From Candidatus Paracaedibacter symbiosus (lineage in GTDB: Bacteria; Pseudomonadota; Alphaproteobacteria; Paracaedibacterales; Paracaedibacteraceae): 64,000 nucleotides of DNA. The DNA lies in the NCBI RefSeq assembly GCF_000757605.1, contig NZ_JQAK01000001.1, positions 1,390,627 through 1,454,626 of the forward strand. The letters run 5' to 3'. The notes beneath the pieces were generated by a model. The model did not search any database, was not told where the DNA came from, and worked only from the letters and a program-made list of their open reading frames with translations. The stretch's first letter is position 1; every line of letters begins with the position of its first letter. The translations under genes and the position numbers were made by a program. Shown here one piece after another: positions 43,883-52,796 of the stretch.

Positions 43883-45189
43883 CAGCCTTAACACCTCGGG
43901 AAATTGTAAGCGAACTCAACCGGTTTATTGTGGGTCAGGATGATGCAAAGCGTGCAGTCGCAGTGGCATTGCGGAATCGTTGGCGTCGAATGCAGCTCAA
44001 TCAGGAACTTAAAGAAGAAGTGCTGCCTAAAAACATCTTGATGATTGGACCAACTGGTGTTGGTAAAACAGAAATTGCCCGCCGTTTGGCGAAATTGGCA
44101 CAGGCTCCTTTTATTAAAGTAGAAGCCACAAAGTTCACCGAAGTTGGTTATGTTGGTCGCGATGTGGAACAGATCATTCGTGACTTGACAGAGATTTCGA
44201 TCAATCTAACGCGCGAACGCCAAAAGGTTGAGGTTAATGCCAAAGCCGAAGTGCATGCGGAGGAACGAGTCCTCGATGCCTTAGTGGGCGAGACGGCCAG
44301 CCCTGAAACGAGAGCTAAGTTCCGTAAGATGCTTCATGAAGGCCAACTCCAAGACAAAGAAATCGATATTAATGTGGCGGATAATGCATCTGCTACCATG
44401 CCGTCCATTGATATTCCGGGAATGCCCGGGGCCCAAATGGGGATGCTGAATTTGGGAGATTTGTTGGGCAAATCCTTTGGCTCACGCATGAAGACGCGCA
44501 AACTCAAAGTAGTAGACGCAATGGCGATTTTGATTGCGGAAGAGGCAGATAAGCTTCTTGACCAAGAAAAAGTTGTGCGGGAAGCCATTGAGATGGTTGA
44601 GCAAAATGGTATTGTCTTTATCGATGAAATTGATAAAATTTGTGCGCGCAGCGAACGCCAAGGCGCCGATGTCAGTCGGGAAGGGGTGCAGCGAGATTTG
44701 CTGCCATTGATCGAAGGCACCAATGTGGCGACAAAACATGGAACGGTGAAAACGGATCATATCTTGTTTGTGACCTCTGGCGCCTTTCATATTGCTAAAC
44801 CTTCAGACTTGTTGCCAGAACTTCAAGGGCGTCTTCCAATTCGGGTTGAACTCAAAGCCCTTGCTAAAGATGACTTTGTTCGTATTTTGACAGAGCCAGA
44901 AGCCAATTTGATTAAGCAGGCAAAGGCGATGATGGCAACGGAAAATCTAAACCTTGAATTTACCGAAGATGCGATTGAATCCATTGCAGAATTAGCGGCA
45001 TCGGTGAACCTAAATGTAGAAAATATTGGCGCACGCCGACTCCATACAATTATGGAAAAACTGTTGGAAGAATTAAGCTTTAAAGCGCCGGATATGGCAG
45101 GCCAAAGGGTGACAATCTCGGGCGATGATGTGCAAAAAACAGTGGGAAACCTAGCGCAAAACGTTGATTTGTCTAAGTTTATTTTGTAA
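43879..45189 (+). CDS. hslU: HslU unfoldase ATPase
   Basis: AAA+ unfoldase that feeds HslV. Walker A is [13 protein letters not shown] (57 onward), with the GYVGRDVEQ pore loop and Walker [12 protein letters not shown]. An I-domain lies between. The sensor-2 region [15 protein letters not shown] and the C-terminal tail DLSKFIL, which docks on HslV, are intact. At 436 residues it is complete. It is translationally coupled to hslV. Confidence 0.98.
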   Translation: MTALTPREIVSELNRFIVGQDDAKRAVAVALRNRWRRMQLNQELKEEVLPKNILMIGPTGVGKTEIARRLAKLAQAPFIKVEATKFTEVGYVGRDVEQIIRDLTEISINLTRERQKVEVNAKAEVHAEERVLDALVGETASPETRAKFRKMLHEGQLQDKEIDINVADNASATMPSIDIPGMPGAQMGMLNLGDLLGKSFGSRMKTRKLKVVDAMAILIAEEADKLLDQEKVVREAIEMVEQNGIVFIDEIDKICARSERQGADVSREGVQRDLLPLIEGTNVATKHGTVKTDHILFVTSGAFHIAKPSDLLPELQGRLPIRVELKALAKDDFVRILTEPEANLIKQAKAMMATENLNLEFTEDAIESIAELAASVNLNVENIGARRLHTIMEKLLEELSFKAPDMAGQRVTISGDDVQKTVGNLAQNVDLSKFIL

Positions 45190-45256
45190 AGAGGTTAGGG
45201 GCAAAGAACCTAATCCTCCTCCTTATTGGTAATTACCGTTTCATTGCCGTGTGTCC

Positions 45257-45297
45257 AGAGTTCATGTGTTACAAGACGCGTGAACTCTCTGATTTTT
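45257..45297 (+). terminator. Rho-independent terminator of hslVU
   Basis: AGAGTTCA at 45257 pairs with TGAACTCT at 45281 around a 16-base loop that can extend the stem with GTG/CGC, then CTGATTTTT. It lies 68 bases behind the hslU stop, between convergent genes. Confidence 0.65.
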
Positions 45298-45302
45298 ACA
45301 TT

Positions 45303-46109
45303 TTACACGAGCTTCAAAATATCCTTCACAATCACCAGGATCACTTCGGTGACAATCAAATAGATAATGATTAGCTCAAGTCTGGAGGAGTGGAGATGCT
45401 TTAACTCATCCGAGAGGACTTGATATAATTCATGTAAAGCTGCCAGACGTTGGTTCAAAATGTTGGTTCTGGTGCTAATATCTAAATAGGTAATCCCCAT
45501 TTGGTAATAAGGCTCATATGCGGGGCGGCGCCAGAAAAACTCAGGCGTATCCAGTAAATCATTGTGCAGATTAATGGAATGGCGTTCGGCAAATAGCACG
45601 CCAATGCTTTTAGAGAGTTTCCGGCGGGAGAGAGAGGTTGTGCCTTTTTGTGCCATCTCTTCAGGCAAGTGTTTCGTTTTTTGAATGATATTGTCAATTG
45701 ACTCTTCAAAGGCTGTCAATTTTACTGATTGGGAGAGAGCATAGGAGAAGGACAAAAGCACCAATGGGTCGCCAGGTTCAAGAATTAACTCATCACTTTC
45801 TTCAATAATCGATGTTTCCACACCATAGTAATAAAAACATTGATCAGTAATGACGCGAGGGATTGGTTTGGTGACATGTTGTTTAGCTATATCAAGGTAA
45901 TACTGACTTTCGCTAGGCTCAACTCCCCAAAAAACAACGCAACCATAGGGAAAGAAAAAGATGTGGTTTTGCTCATTTTCGGAAGGAGGATGAATGTAAA
46001 TCACATTGTCATAAAATTTTGGATCAAGTCCTTTTTCACGCAACGTTTTAGCTAAAGGGTCAATATCATAGGTGTCGCCAGTGCAAAAGGAATAACAGTC
46101 AAAATTCAT
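45303..46109 (-). CDS. RMD1/YagE family protein (DUF155)
   Basis: A 268-residue protein of the family that includes yeast Rmd1/Rmd8 and mitochondrial RMND1. Signatures are IFFFPYGCVVFWGVEPSE, ILEPGDPLVLLSFSYALSQSVKL and, near the C-terminus, TPEFFWRRPAYEPYYQM, then YLDISTRTNILNQRLAALHELY. A final hydrophobic helix (LELIIIYLIVTEVILVIV) anchors it. The mitochondrial member supports translation; a bacterial role is not established. Confidence 0.9.
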   Translation of the reverse strand: MNFDCYSFCTGDTYDIDPLAKTLREKGLDPKFYDNVIYIHPPSENEQNHIFFFPYGCVVFWGVEPSESQYYLDIAKQHVTKPIPRVITDQCFYYYGVETSIIEESDELILEPGDPLVLLSFSYALSQSVKLTAFEESIDNIIQKTKHLPEEMAQKGTTSLSRRKLSKSIGVLFAERHSINLHNDLLDTPEFFWRRPAYEPYYQMGITYLDISTRTNILNQRLAALHELYQVLSDELKHLHSSRLELIIIYLIVTEVILVIVKDILKLV

Positions 46110-46187
46110 TTTAATTTAGTCGCGACTTAGAGTGATTTACTTTTAAGTATATGGGTTTCCAAGGAATTTTTACACCAAAAAACTTTC

Positions 46188-46254
46188 TACCCAAAATAAA
46201 AGTCGCATCAAATCTGCTGATTATAATCCCGCCTCTTCAAGTATGTTGGGTATA
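46188..46254. repeat. Family B repeat, right half
   Basis: CCCAAAATAAAAGTCGC, AAATCTGCTGATTATAATCCCG and CTTCAAGTATGTTGGGTATA match the right half of family B. The last 15-16 codons of the squalene-synthase-like gene, including its stop at 46208, come from this repeat. Confidence 0.7.
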
Positions 46255-46918
46255 ATTTCTGTTTCAAGATGGCTAAAGAAATCTTAAGCGGGGTGAGAGT
46301 AACCGGATGGTAGGCTTTTTTGTATTGTTTTAACCACATGTGACAATAACCACTTAAGGCAAACAAACTACGACATTCTTTAGGGATTTTTCTTAACCGG
46401 TTTAAGGTTGCTAGGTGATCTTCAATTACTTTTGTAAGGCGGGATTTAAAGGGCGCATCAGCCTCAAAGCCAAATTTGCGATCGCTTTGCAGTAAATAAA
46501 TCAAGCCTATGGTTTTACCCAAAGCTTCTGCTGCCTCAATTATTTCGGGAGAGGGTTCCTTTTGCAGCAGTAAAAGCGAATGCCTCATGAGTAACATTTC
46601 CCCTTTAATATATTCTGGCCACTGTTTCTTAATGATTAATGATTCATCAAAAAAAACCTCGTAACTATTCAACCAATCAATAAGTTCATCCTGTTGCCAA
46701 GTTTGCAAACGATCCCGCCAAGCCGTTAACCGCATGAATCCTGCTAAGGTATTGGTGACAGTTAAGGGGATGAAGCGAATTTCTGCTGCAATCCCCCAAA
46801 TAAAGGCAAGTGCGTCTTGGAATTTTCTAGGAGTAGTCAAAAGGCAAAAGTAATGAGGATAACTTTTTTCGCGTAAACTTTCAGAGATATCATAATTTTC
46901 GTAAAATCTATTGGCCAT
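46208..46918 (-). CDS. Squalene/phytoene-synthase-like protein (NDUFAF6-like), degenerate
   Basis: A 236-residue all-helical protein. Its opening HYFCLLTTPRKFQDALAFIWGIAAEIRFI follows the pattern of alphaproteobacterial squalene/phytoene-synthase relatives and mitochondrial NDUFAF6 (x-F-x-x-P-x-x-R-x-A-L-x-A-L-Y-A-F-x-x-E-I). FMRLTAWRDRLQTW corresponds to the family's RLQWWRDAI. The catalytic DxxxD pairs of true synthases are not visible, so it is probably a non-enzymatic complex I assembly-type factor. The C-terminus runs into a family B repeat. It lies near the RMD1-like gene on the same strand. Confidence 0.6.
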   Translation of the reverse strand: MANRFYENYDISESLREKSYPHYFCLLTTPRKFQDALAFIWGIAAEIRFIPLTVTNTLAGFMRLTAWRDRLQTWQQDELIDWLNSYEVFFDESLIIKKQWPEYIKGEMLLMRHSLLLLQKEPSPEIIEAAEALGKTIGLIYLLQSDRKFGFEADAPFKSRLTKVIEDHLATLNRLRKIPKECRSLFALSGYCHMWLKQYKKAYHPVTLTPLKISLAILKQKLYPTYLKRRDYNQQI

Positions 46919-47018
46919 CGTATTGTAATTTTATTGCCTAAATTGAGGGTTTATTGTTTAATTAATTTTTAAGGGTCGTCTGTTTATGGTAATATAACAC
47001 ATCGTGGAGCTCTCGAAA

Positions 47019-47906
47019 ATGCGGATGATTAAATTAATTATTACTGTCATATTTTTTATGGAGATTGGCCATGCAGGTGATTATGATACGGATTTGATGA
47101 CATTGCGGGATTATTTTGGGGAACAAGAAAACAAAACACCGCGAACCCGGGAGTATAAACAAGCTTCAGCTCTATGCACATCCGCTCAAAAGAAATGGGT
47201 AAAAAGAGCCCAAGCGGCAGAGGCGAGTCAAGGATTTTACCGAACCCCTATCTCGGAATCATATACACAGGAAGATAAAGAGGCGATTGCTCAAGGAAAA
47301 GATTATTGTAAAGAGCATAAAGAGTATTGGAATGAACGCGTTGAAAGATTAAGGGAATTTCAGGAAGACTTTAATTTTTACCGTTTTGTACTCGAGGCAA
47401 TTGATCCTGATAATAAATTTGTTTCGACGATAGCAAGCTCCTCTTCAACTATTGCGACTAATGAGGTTGATCGAACTTTCCAGGCGGGGCCATCTTCATT
47501 GCCTGACAAGACGGCGATGGCTGCTTTTCTTCTCAATCAACAAATAGAAACGCTGTCCGCAAGCTTCTTTAGAAGTTTAAAACAAGAAACATCAAAAGAT
47601 CTTACAAGCAAAGGATCTTATGGTTTGGGCTATCTTTGGGCTGCAACGGCCAGTGCATCCCGCAAAGTTGGTCGCGTTTGTAATGGGAAGGGGTTGACAG
47701 ATCAGGGCGCCCATTATCCAGAACAAAAGGAGACTTTTTTGAGATTTATGTCCGCGATTAAGAACGATCAAAATTGCAGGCAATTAGGTATTGAGAGCTG
47801 GCAGTGGTTGGTTGCTTATATACGAAATCCCCATCTTTATTCAGGTACATATAAACATAAACCGACCGATTATTTGGTCAATTTGATTTTGGCTACGCAA
47901 TCATAA
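47019..47906 (+). CDS. Sec-exported protein of unknown function
   Basis: A 295-residue protein with a signal peptide (MIKLIITVIFFMEIGHAG). The start at 47019 has GGAG nine bases upstream; an in-frame GTG at 47004 is less likely. The mature part is charged and helical with LCTSAQKKWVKRAQAAEASQ, KEYWNERVERLREFQEDFNFYRF and a Ser-rich linker (ASSSSTIA). I recognise no family. It stands alone upstream of a 670-base non-coding region. Confidence 0.7.
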   Translation: MRMIKLIITVIFFMEIGHAGDYDTDLMTLRDYFGEQENKTPRTREYKQASALCTSAQKKWVKRAQAAEASQGFYRTPISESYTQEDKEAIAQGKDYCKEHKEYWNERVERLREFQEDFNFYRFVLEAIDPDNKFVSTIASSSSTIATNEVDRTFQAGPSSLPDKTAMAAFLLNQQIETLSASFFRSLKQETSKDLTSKGSYGLGYLWAATASASRKVGRVCNGKGLTDQGAHYPEQKETFLRFMSAIKNDQNCRQLGIESWQWLVAYIRNPHLYSGTYKHKPTDYLVNLILATQS

Positions 47907-48576
47907 CTCAATACGCTCGCCGTCTCTCAAGCATTGAAAATTACGTCCAGCAGATTTGAGGCGGCTTTTATGTGGGCCCAAAAGGCTCACTCTTATTAAC
48001 AAAATTATGAAAAATTTTTTTAAAGAGAAGCTTTTGGAGGTGCTTTTATACTATTGAGGCTATTATTCGTCGGTAAAAAAAGGGGCAAATATGAGTGGTT
48101 GTCTTCACCAAACTTGCTTGAGTTGTTGGATTATCACCGTCGCGGACAACCATTACTGCTTGAGTATTGGTAATAAACACTAAGCCCAAAATTAAACTAA
48201 CTAAAAAATTTGACATTTTTATAGTGCAATTTTAAAGGAGATTTTCTTTACAAATCGTATATAATAATTATCATGAACGCCTTCTATATTCACGTGGATA
48301 TAGACCGATTTAGGAAGGTTAGGGCCACAGTTTAATAGGGGTATTTATAAGGTTCAATAGCTTTAATTTCAACAAATTGCTTTAAATAGAGTATAAGTTC
48401 TCTCGTCTACATCCTTACAAAGAGCAATCTCTTCACCACTCAAACTCAGGGCTTTTGTCTTCGTATCTTCAAGTTTTTTGAGGATAAAACTGCAATAAAA
48501 TGTAATAAATAATGAGGGATTTTTTGAGAAAAACTGTGCTAGTCTGTAAAAAAATAATTTATTAGATAGTGAGAAA
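47907..48576. other. Long intergenic region before glmU
   Basis: 47945-47990 is a reverse family B fragment (CCAGCAGATTTGAGGCGGCTTTTAT). A short possible gene lies at 48046-48216. The minus strand around 48369-48500 reads KKLEDTKTKALSLSGEEIALC, then KDVDERTYTLFKA, which looks protein-like but has no start with a ribosome site and may be a gene remnant. The rest shows nothing. Confidence 0.4.
48046..48216 (-). CDS. Possible short secreted protein or gene remnant
   Basis: A 56-codon frame starting MSNFLVSLILGLVFITNTQA, a convincing signal-peptide sequence with an Ala-x-Ala-like end, then VMVVRDGDNPTTQ and a short tail with FFYRR. No clear ribosome site. It could be the 5' remnant of a longer secreted-protein gene whose remainder has been lost. 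Confidence 0.3.
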   Translation of the reverse strand: MSNFLVSLILGLVFITNTQAVMVVRDGDNPTTQASLVKTTTHICPFFYRRIIASIV

Positions 48577-49890
48577 ATGCTTTCAGTTATTGTGTTGGCC
48601 GCAGGGCAGGGAACGCGTATGGTCTCTAACACCCCTAAAATTTTACATCCCGTGGCGGGCAAACCCATTGTGCATCACGTTCTTGATGTGGCTCTTGCTT
48701 TGACTGAAGAGGTGGTTGTTGTTGTCTCGCCTCAGCTTGATGCACTCGCTGTAACGGGGGGACGTCCTGCCAAAGTGGCGAGACAACATCACCCACGAGG
48801 GACGGGTGATGCGGTACGTGCTGGCCTAGAGCAACTTCAATGTGACGATGGCAATGTATTGATTTTGTGTGGGGATGTGCCGTTAGTTCAAGAGGCAGAA
48901 CTACAAGCTCTTTTTCAGCAGCATCAACAACACCATAAAGACAGCATCAGTGTTTTGGGAATGCGCTTGACCGATCCAGGCCACTATGGACGGATTGTCG
49001 CGGAAGGTAAAAGGCTTATCAGTATCGTTGAATTTAAAGAGGCGACGCCGGAGATCAGAGCAATCAACTTATGTAACACGGGGATTATTTTAACCTCTCT
49101 GGCGACACTTAAGAAGCTATTACCAGAATTGTCCTGCCAGAATGCAGCGCAAGAATACTATCTAACAGATATTATGGCGTTAGGCCAAAGTCATGGTATT
49201 GAAAGCTATGTGGTTGAAGCTGCCAATTCCACTCTTTTTCATGGTATTAATAATCGGGCTCAATTAGCTCAGGCGGAACAGCAGTATCAACAAATGTTGC
49301 GCCATAAAATGATGCTGTCGGGAGTGACATTGCTTGATCCCGATACAGTCTATTTTGCGCATGACACCGTTGTTGGTCGGGACACGACGATCTATCCGAA
49401 TGTCTTTTTTGGTGAGGGCGTCGCGGTCGGCGAAAATGTGACAATTTATCCCAATTGCCATCTGGTTAAAACACTGTTGGGGAATGACACAAAAGTTGGA
49501 CCGTTTGCCCATTTACGTGACCACACAATTTTGGAAGATAAAGCTGAGGTTGGTAATTTCGTTGAGGTTAAAAAATCAAGACTGGGCACGGGCGCCAAAG
49601 CCAAGCATCTCACCTATTTAGGAGATGCAGTGGTGGGAACAAAAGCCAATATTGGTGCAGGGGTTATTACGTGTAACTATGATGGGGTTGCTAAGCACCA
49701 AACAACGATTGGGGCGGGTGCTTTCATTGGGTCTAATAGTGCCTTGGTTGCACCGATATCCATCGGGGACGAAGCCTTGATTGGGGCTGGTAGTGTGATC
49801 ACCAAAGATGTGCCTGGGCAAGCTTTAGGGATTGCCAGAGAAAAGCAGAAAATTATATTAAATTGGGTTAAGTCTAGGTTCTATAAATAA
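48577..49890 (+). CDS. glmU: Bifunctional N-acetylglucosamine-1-phosphate uridyltransferase/acetyltransferase
   Basis: Makes UDP-GlcNAc from GlcN-1-P. The N-terminal pyrophosphorylase domain has LAAGQGTRMVSNTPKILHPVAGKP and GDVPLV. The C-terminal left-handed beta helix has VEVKKSRLGTGAKAKHLTYLGDA, NIGAGVITCNYDG and GSNSALVAP. At 437 residues it is normal for alphaproteobacteria. glmS follows 27 bases later, so the hexosamine pathway genes form an operon. Confidence 0.98.
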   Translation: MLSVIVLAAGQGTRMVSNTPKILHPVAGKPIVHHVLDVALALTEEVVVVVSPQLDALAVTGGRPAKVARQHHPRGTGDAVRAGLEQLQCDDGNVLILCGDVPLVQEAELQALFQQHQQHHKDSISVLGMRLTDPGHYGRIVAEGKRLISIVEFKEATPEIRAINLCNTGIILTSLATLKKLLPELSCQNAAQEYYLTDIMALGQSHGIESYVVEAANSTLFHGINNRAQLAQAEQQYQQMLRHKMMLSGVTLLDPDTVYFAHDTVVGRDTTIYPNVFFGEGVAVGENVTIYPNCHLVKTLLGNDTKVGPFAHLRDHTILEDKAEVGNFVEVKKSRLGTGAKAKHLTYLGDAVVGTKANIGAGVITCNYDGVAKHQTTIGAGAFIGSNSALVAPISIGDEALIGAGSVITKDVPGQALGIAREKQKIILNWVKSRFYK

Positions 49891-49917
49891 AATTATAAAA
49901 AAAGTAAGGGATAGAGT

Positions 49918-51747
49918 ATGTGCGGGATCGTCGGAATTAATAGCTTTGAGAACGTTGTGCCAAGAATTATGGACGGGTTATCGCGTCTTGAGTATCGAGG
50001 TTATGATTCTGCAGGGATTGCTACAATTGATCACGGTCAATTTCAGGTTCGACGTGCTGTTGGTAAACTCCAAAGTTTAAGAGATTTGCTTCAACATCAC
50101 CCTGTTCAAGGAAATGTTGGAATTGCCCATACCCGCTGGGCAACTCACGGTGTGCCGAATCAAACTAATGCTCATCCGCATAGCAATGAATATGTGGCGG
50201 TGGTTCATAATGGAATTATTGAAAATCATGCAGAACTGAGAGCTGGCTTGCAGCAAAAAGGCTATGTTTTTAATAGTCAAACAGATACAGAAGTGGTGGT
50301 TCATCTGTTCACCGACTATCTCAAACAAGGAAAAACACCCCTTGAGTGTTTACAATCCCTTTTAGGCGACATTGTCGGTGCCTTTGCGTTGGCGATTATT
50401 TTGAGGCAATTCCCAGATTTAATGCTGGTGGCTCGTAAAGGGAGTCCACTTGTTATTGGTATTGGCAAAGACGAGATGTATATTGGCTCCGATGCGTTGG
50501 CGCTATCCGACTGGACCAATCAGGTGATCTATCTTGAAGATGGTGATTATGCTGAACTTACAGCAAAATCCTATCAGATTTATGATGTGGCCCATCAGGC
50601 AATTTCTCGCCCTATAAAGGTGGTTGAGTTCAAAGCAGATGCGGTTGCAAAGGGTAGCTACGCTCATTTTATGCAAAAGGAAATTTTTGAGCAACCAATG
50701 GTGATTGGCAAGACGTTGCAACAGTATGTGGATAGTGAAGCGCTGGCAACAAAGCTCTCAACCACAGCCGATTGGATGGCGGCGCCTAAGTTATCGATTG
50801 TTGCTTGTGGCACATCTTATTATGCTGGAATGGTGGCAAAATATTGGTTTGAAACCTATGCCAAAATCTCAGTGGAAGTGGATATTGCCTCAGAGTTCCG
50901 CTATCGCGATCCTGTCTTTCTTGAGGAGGGGATTACTCTGGTGATCTCACAATCAGGTGAGACGATTGATACCCTAATGGCCTTGACATTGGCAGCAGAA
51001 AAAGGTCAGCAAACAGTTGCAATTGTGAATGTTCCTGAAAGCTCTATTGCTCGAACCGCGCAAGACGTACTGCTGACATATGCGGGGCCTGAGATTGGCG
51101 TTGCCTCAACCAAAGCCTTTACAGCACAGTTGACAGTTTTGGCAAATCTTGTGATTTATGCTGCCAAACAACGGGGGCACTTGACGCAGAGTCAAGAAAA
51201 GGCGTTAGTCACTGAACTGATGACAGCGCCAGGTTTAGTGATGACAGCGTTACAAACTGAAACTGATATCCATCAAGTTGCACTCGTCCTTGAAAAGGCC
51301 CAGGATGTTTTATTTTTAGGGCGTGGGACAAATTTTCCAGTCGCTTTAGAAGGGGCCTTAAAGCTTAAAGAAATTTCTTATATTCATGCTGAAGGGTATG
51401 CGGCTGGCGAATTAAAGCACGGTCCAATCGCCTTAATTGATAATACGGTACCGGTGGTTGTCAATATTCCGGCAACGGATGTATGGTTTGAAAAGACACT
51501 GTCGAATGTTCAAGAAGTAGCAGCGCGTGGAGCAAAGACGATTTGTTTAACTGATGCCAAAGGACAAAAAGCTCTAGAAGCTAACCATATCGACAGCTTA
51601 GTGTTGAAAATGCCGACGTGCTCATCTTTTGTGGCACCGATTGTCTATGCGGTCCCTATGCAGCTTTTAGCTTATCACACGGCTGTATTACGAGGGACAG
51701 ATGTGGATCAGCCAAGGAACTTGGCCAAGTCGGTCACGGTTGAGTAG
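49918..51747 (+). CDS. glmS: Glutamine--fructose-6-phosphate aminotransferase
   Basis: First committed step of hexosamine synthesis. The glutaminase nucleophile is Cys2 (MCGIVGI), with the HTRWATHGVP loop. Two SIS sugar-isomerase domains follow: CGTSYYAG and SQSGETIDT, then GRGTNFPVALEGALKLKEISYIHAEGYAAGELKHGP. The C-terminus DQPRNLAKSVTVE is complete. AAGGGA lies upstream of the ATG. It is cotranscribed with glmU; no glmS ribozyme was seen. Confidence 0.98.
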   Translation: MCGIVGINSFENVVPRIMDGLSRLEYRGYDSAGIATIDHGQFQVRRAVGKLQSLRDLLQHHPVQGNVGIAHTRWATHGVPNQTNAHPHSNEYVAVVHNGIIENHAELRAGLQQKGYVFNSQTDTEVVVHLFTDYLKQGKTPLECLQSLLGDIVGAFALAIILRQFPDLMLVARKGSPLVIGIGKDEMYIGSDALALSDWTNQVIYLEDGDYAELTAKSYQIYDVAHQAISRPIKVVEFKADAVAKGSYAHFMQKEIFEQPMVIGKTLQQYVDSEALATKLSTTADWMAAPKLSIVACGTSYYAGMVAKYWFETYAKISVEVDIASEFRYRDPVFLEEGITLVISQSGETIDTLMALTLAAEKGQQTVAIVNVPESSIARTAQDVLLTYAGPEIGVASTKAFTAQLTVLANLVIYAAKQRGHLTQSQEKALVTELMTAPGLVMTALQTETDIHQVALVLEKAQDVLFLGRGTNFPVALEGALKLKEISYIHAEGYAAGELKHGPIALIDNTVPVVVNIPATDVWFEKTLSNVQEVAARGAKTICLTDAKGQKALEANHIDSLVLKMPTCSSFVAPIVYAVPMQLLAYHTAVLRGTDVDQPRNLAKSVTVE

Positions 51748-51963
51748 TTTTTGTGATTGTTCGTAAAATGCGCGAGGGGCGAGGAGAGATAAAATTATTT
51801 TAGGAAGATTTACTTTTACTTACGGCCCTAATCGATGTATTTAAAAAAGCAAATAGCCTCAATCTTTCGGAGTAAGATTATTCTTAAAGTCTTTTCTTAA
51901 GGATCGAGGACCATCTGCTGCGTTATATATCTAAAAATATTTTATTTTCTAAGGAGTTTTCTA

Positions 51964-52548
51964 ATGTCAGAACATCAAAAAAAACCTGAATCTGAAACCC
52001 CTGGTACGGCTGAAGAAGCTGGAACTGTTGATGGTGCATCAGTTGAAACGGTAACAGTTGAATCGCTCCAAGCGGAGCTAGAAAAAATGAAAGATCAATG
52101 GATGCGCGCATTGGCGGAGGGAGAAAACAGCCGCCGCCGTGCTGCTAAAGAACGTGAAGATACGCAGAAGTTTGCAATCAGTAATTTTGCGCGTGAATTG
52201 TTGAGTGTGGCTGATAATTTACGGCGTGCGCTGGATAATTGTCCACCGACAGAAGAATTATCTGAGGCAACAAAGTCCCTTGTGACAGGCGTTGATATGA
52301 CAGAAAAAGAGTTGTTGTCAATCTTGGAGCGCCAAGGAGTGAAAAAACTCAATCCCTTGTATGAAAAGTTTGATCCTAATTTCCATCAGGCTATGTTTGA
52401 GGTTGAAACAGGAGAGCATGAATCAGGCAAAATCATTCAGGTCTTGCAGCATGGTTATGTTTTACATGAACGGTTGCTGCGCCCCGCTTTAGTGGGGGTT
52501 GCTAAGCCAGTATCGGCAACTGCGCCCAAAGTGGATACAATGGCGTAA
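51964..52548 (+). CDS. grpE: Nucleotide exchange factor GrpE
   Basis: Nucleotide exchange factor for DnaK. An acidic disordered N-terminus is followed by the long dimerising helix (VESLQAELEKMKDQWMRALAEGENSRRRAAKE). The beta domain follows, with EKFDPNFHQAMFEVETGE and GYVLHERLLRPALVGVAK. At 194 residues it is normal. AAGGAG upstream fixes the start. dnaK follows after a 248-base gap with its own probable promoter. Confidence 0.97.
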   Translation: MSEHQKKPESETPGTAEEAGTVDGASVETVTVESLQAELEKMKDQWMRALAEGENSRRRAAKEREDTQKFAISNFARELLSVADNLRRALDNCPPTEELSEATKSLVTGVDMTEKELLSILERQGVKKLNPLYEKFDPNFHQAMFEVETGEHESGKIIQVLQHGYVLHERLLRPALVGVAKPVSATAPKVDTMA

Positions 52549-52552
52549 GGAA

Positions 52553-52660
52553 TATAGTAAACTTAGCTGAAAGTTGACATTTTGTGAGGTAATTTTTGAC
52601 GATCTTCTGCTATTTTAAAAAATTCTATAAGATGTCAGCTTTCGAACTAAAGTTACTATA
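52553..52660. repeat. Imperfect inverted repeat between grpE and dnaK
   Basis: Arms of 28 and 29 bases (52553-52580 and 52632-52660): TATAGTAAACTTAGCTGAAA and on mirrors TTTCGAACTAAAGTTACTATA, with AAAGTTGACAT facing ATGTCAGCTTT. The 51 bases between are AT-rich. It could be a small mobile-element relic or a long hairpin in the grpE-dnaK transcript. A CTAAACTTACTATAAT half-site recurs near 26535. Confidence 0.5.
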
Positions 52661-52693
52661 ATAGGGAATGTGATGACAAAATTCCCTCCTCTC

Positions 52694-52722
52694 TTGATTT
52701 TTTTGTTAAAGACTTCTATATT
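52694..52722 (+). promoter_or_regulatory. Possible housekeeping promoter for dnaK
   Basis: TTGATT, 17 bases, then TATATT, ending 74 bases before the dnaK start. The boxes fit a vegetative promoter. No heat-shock sigma-32 consensus (CTTGAA/CCCAT-T) was recognised upstream of grpE or dnaK. Confidence 0.35.
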
Positions 52723-52796
52723 TGTTAGCAGAGTATCTGTTCGGCTGCTAATTTAATAAAAATGAGTAGCGTAATAAATTTTAAAAAGAGGTAGCA

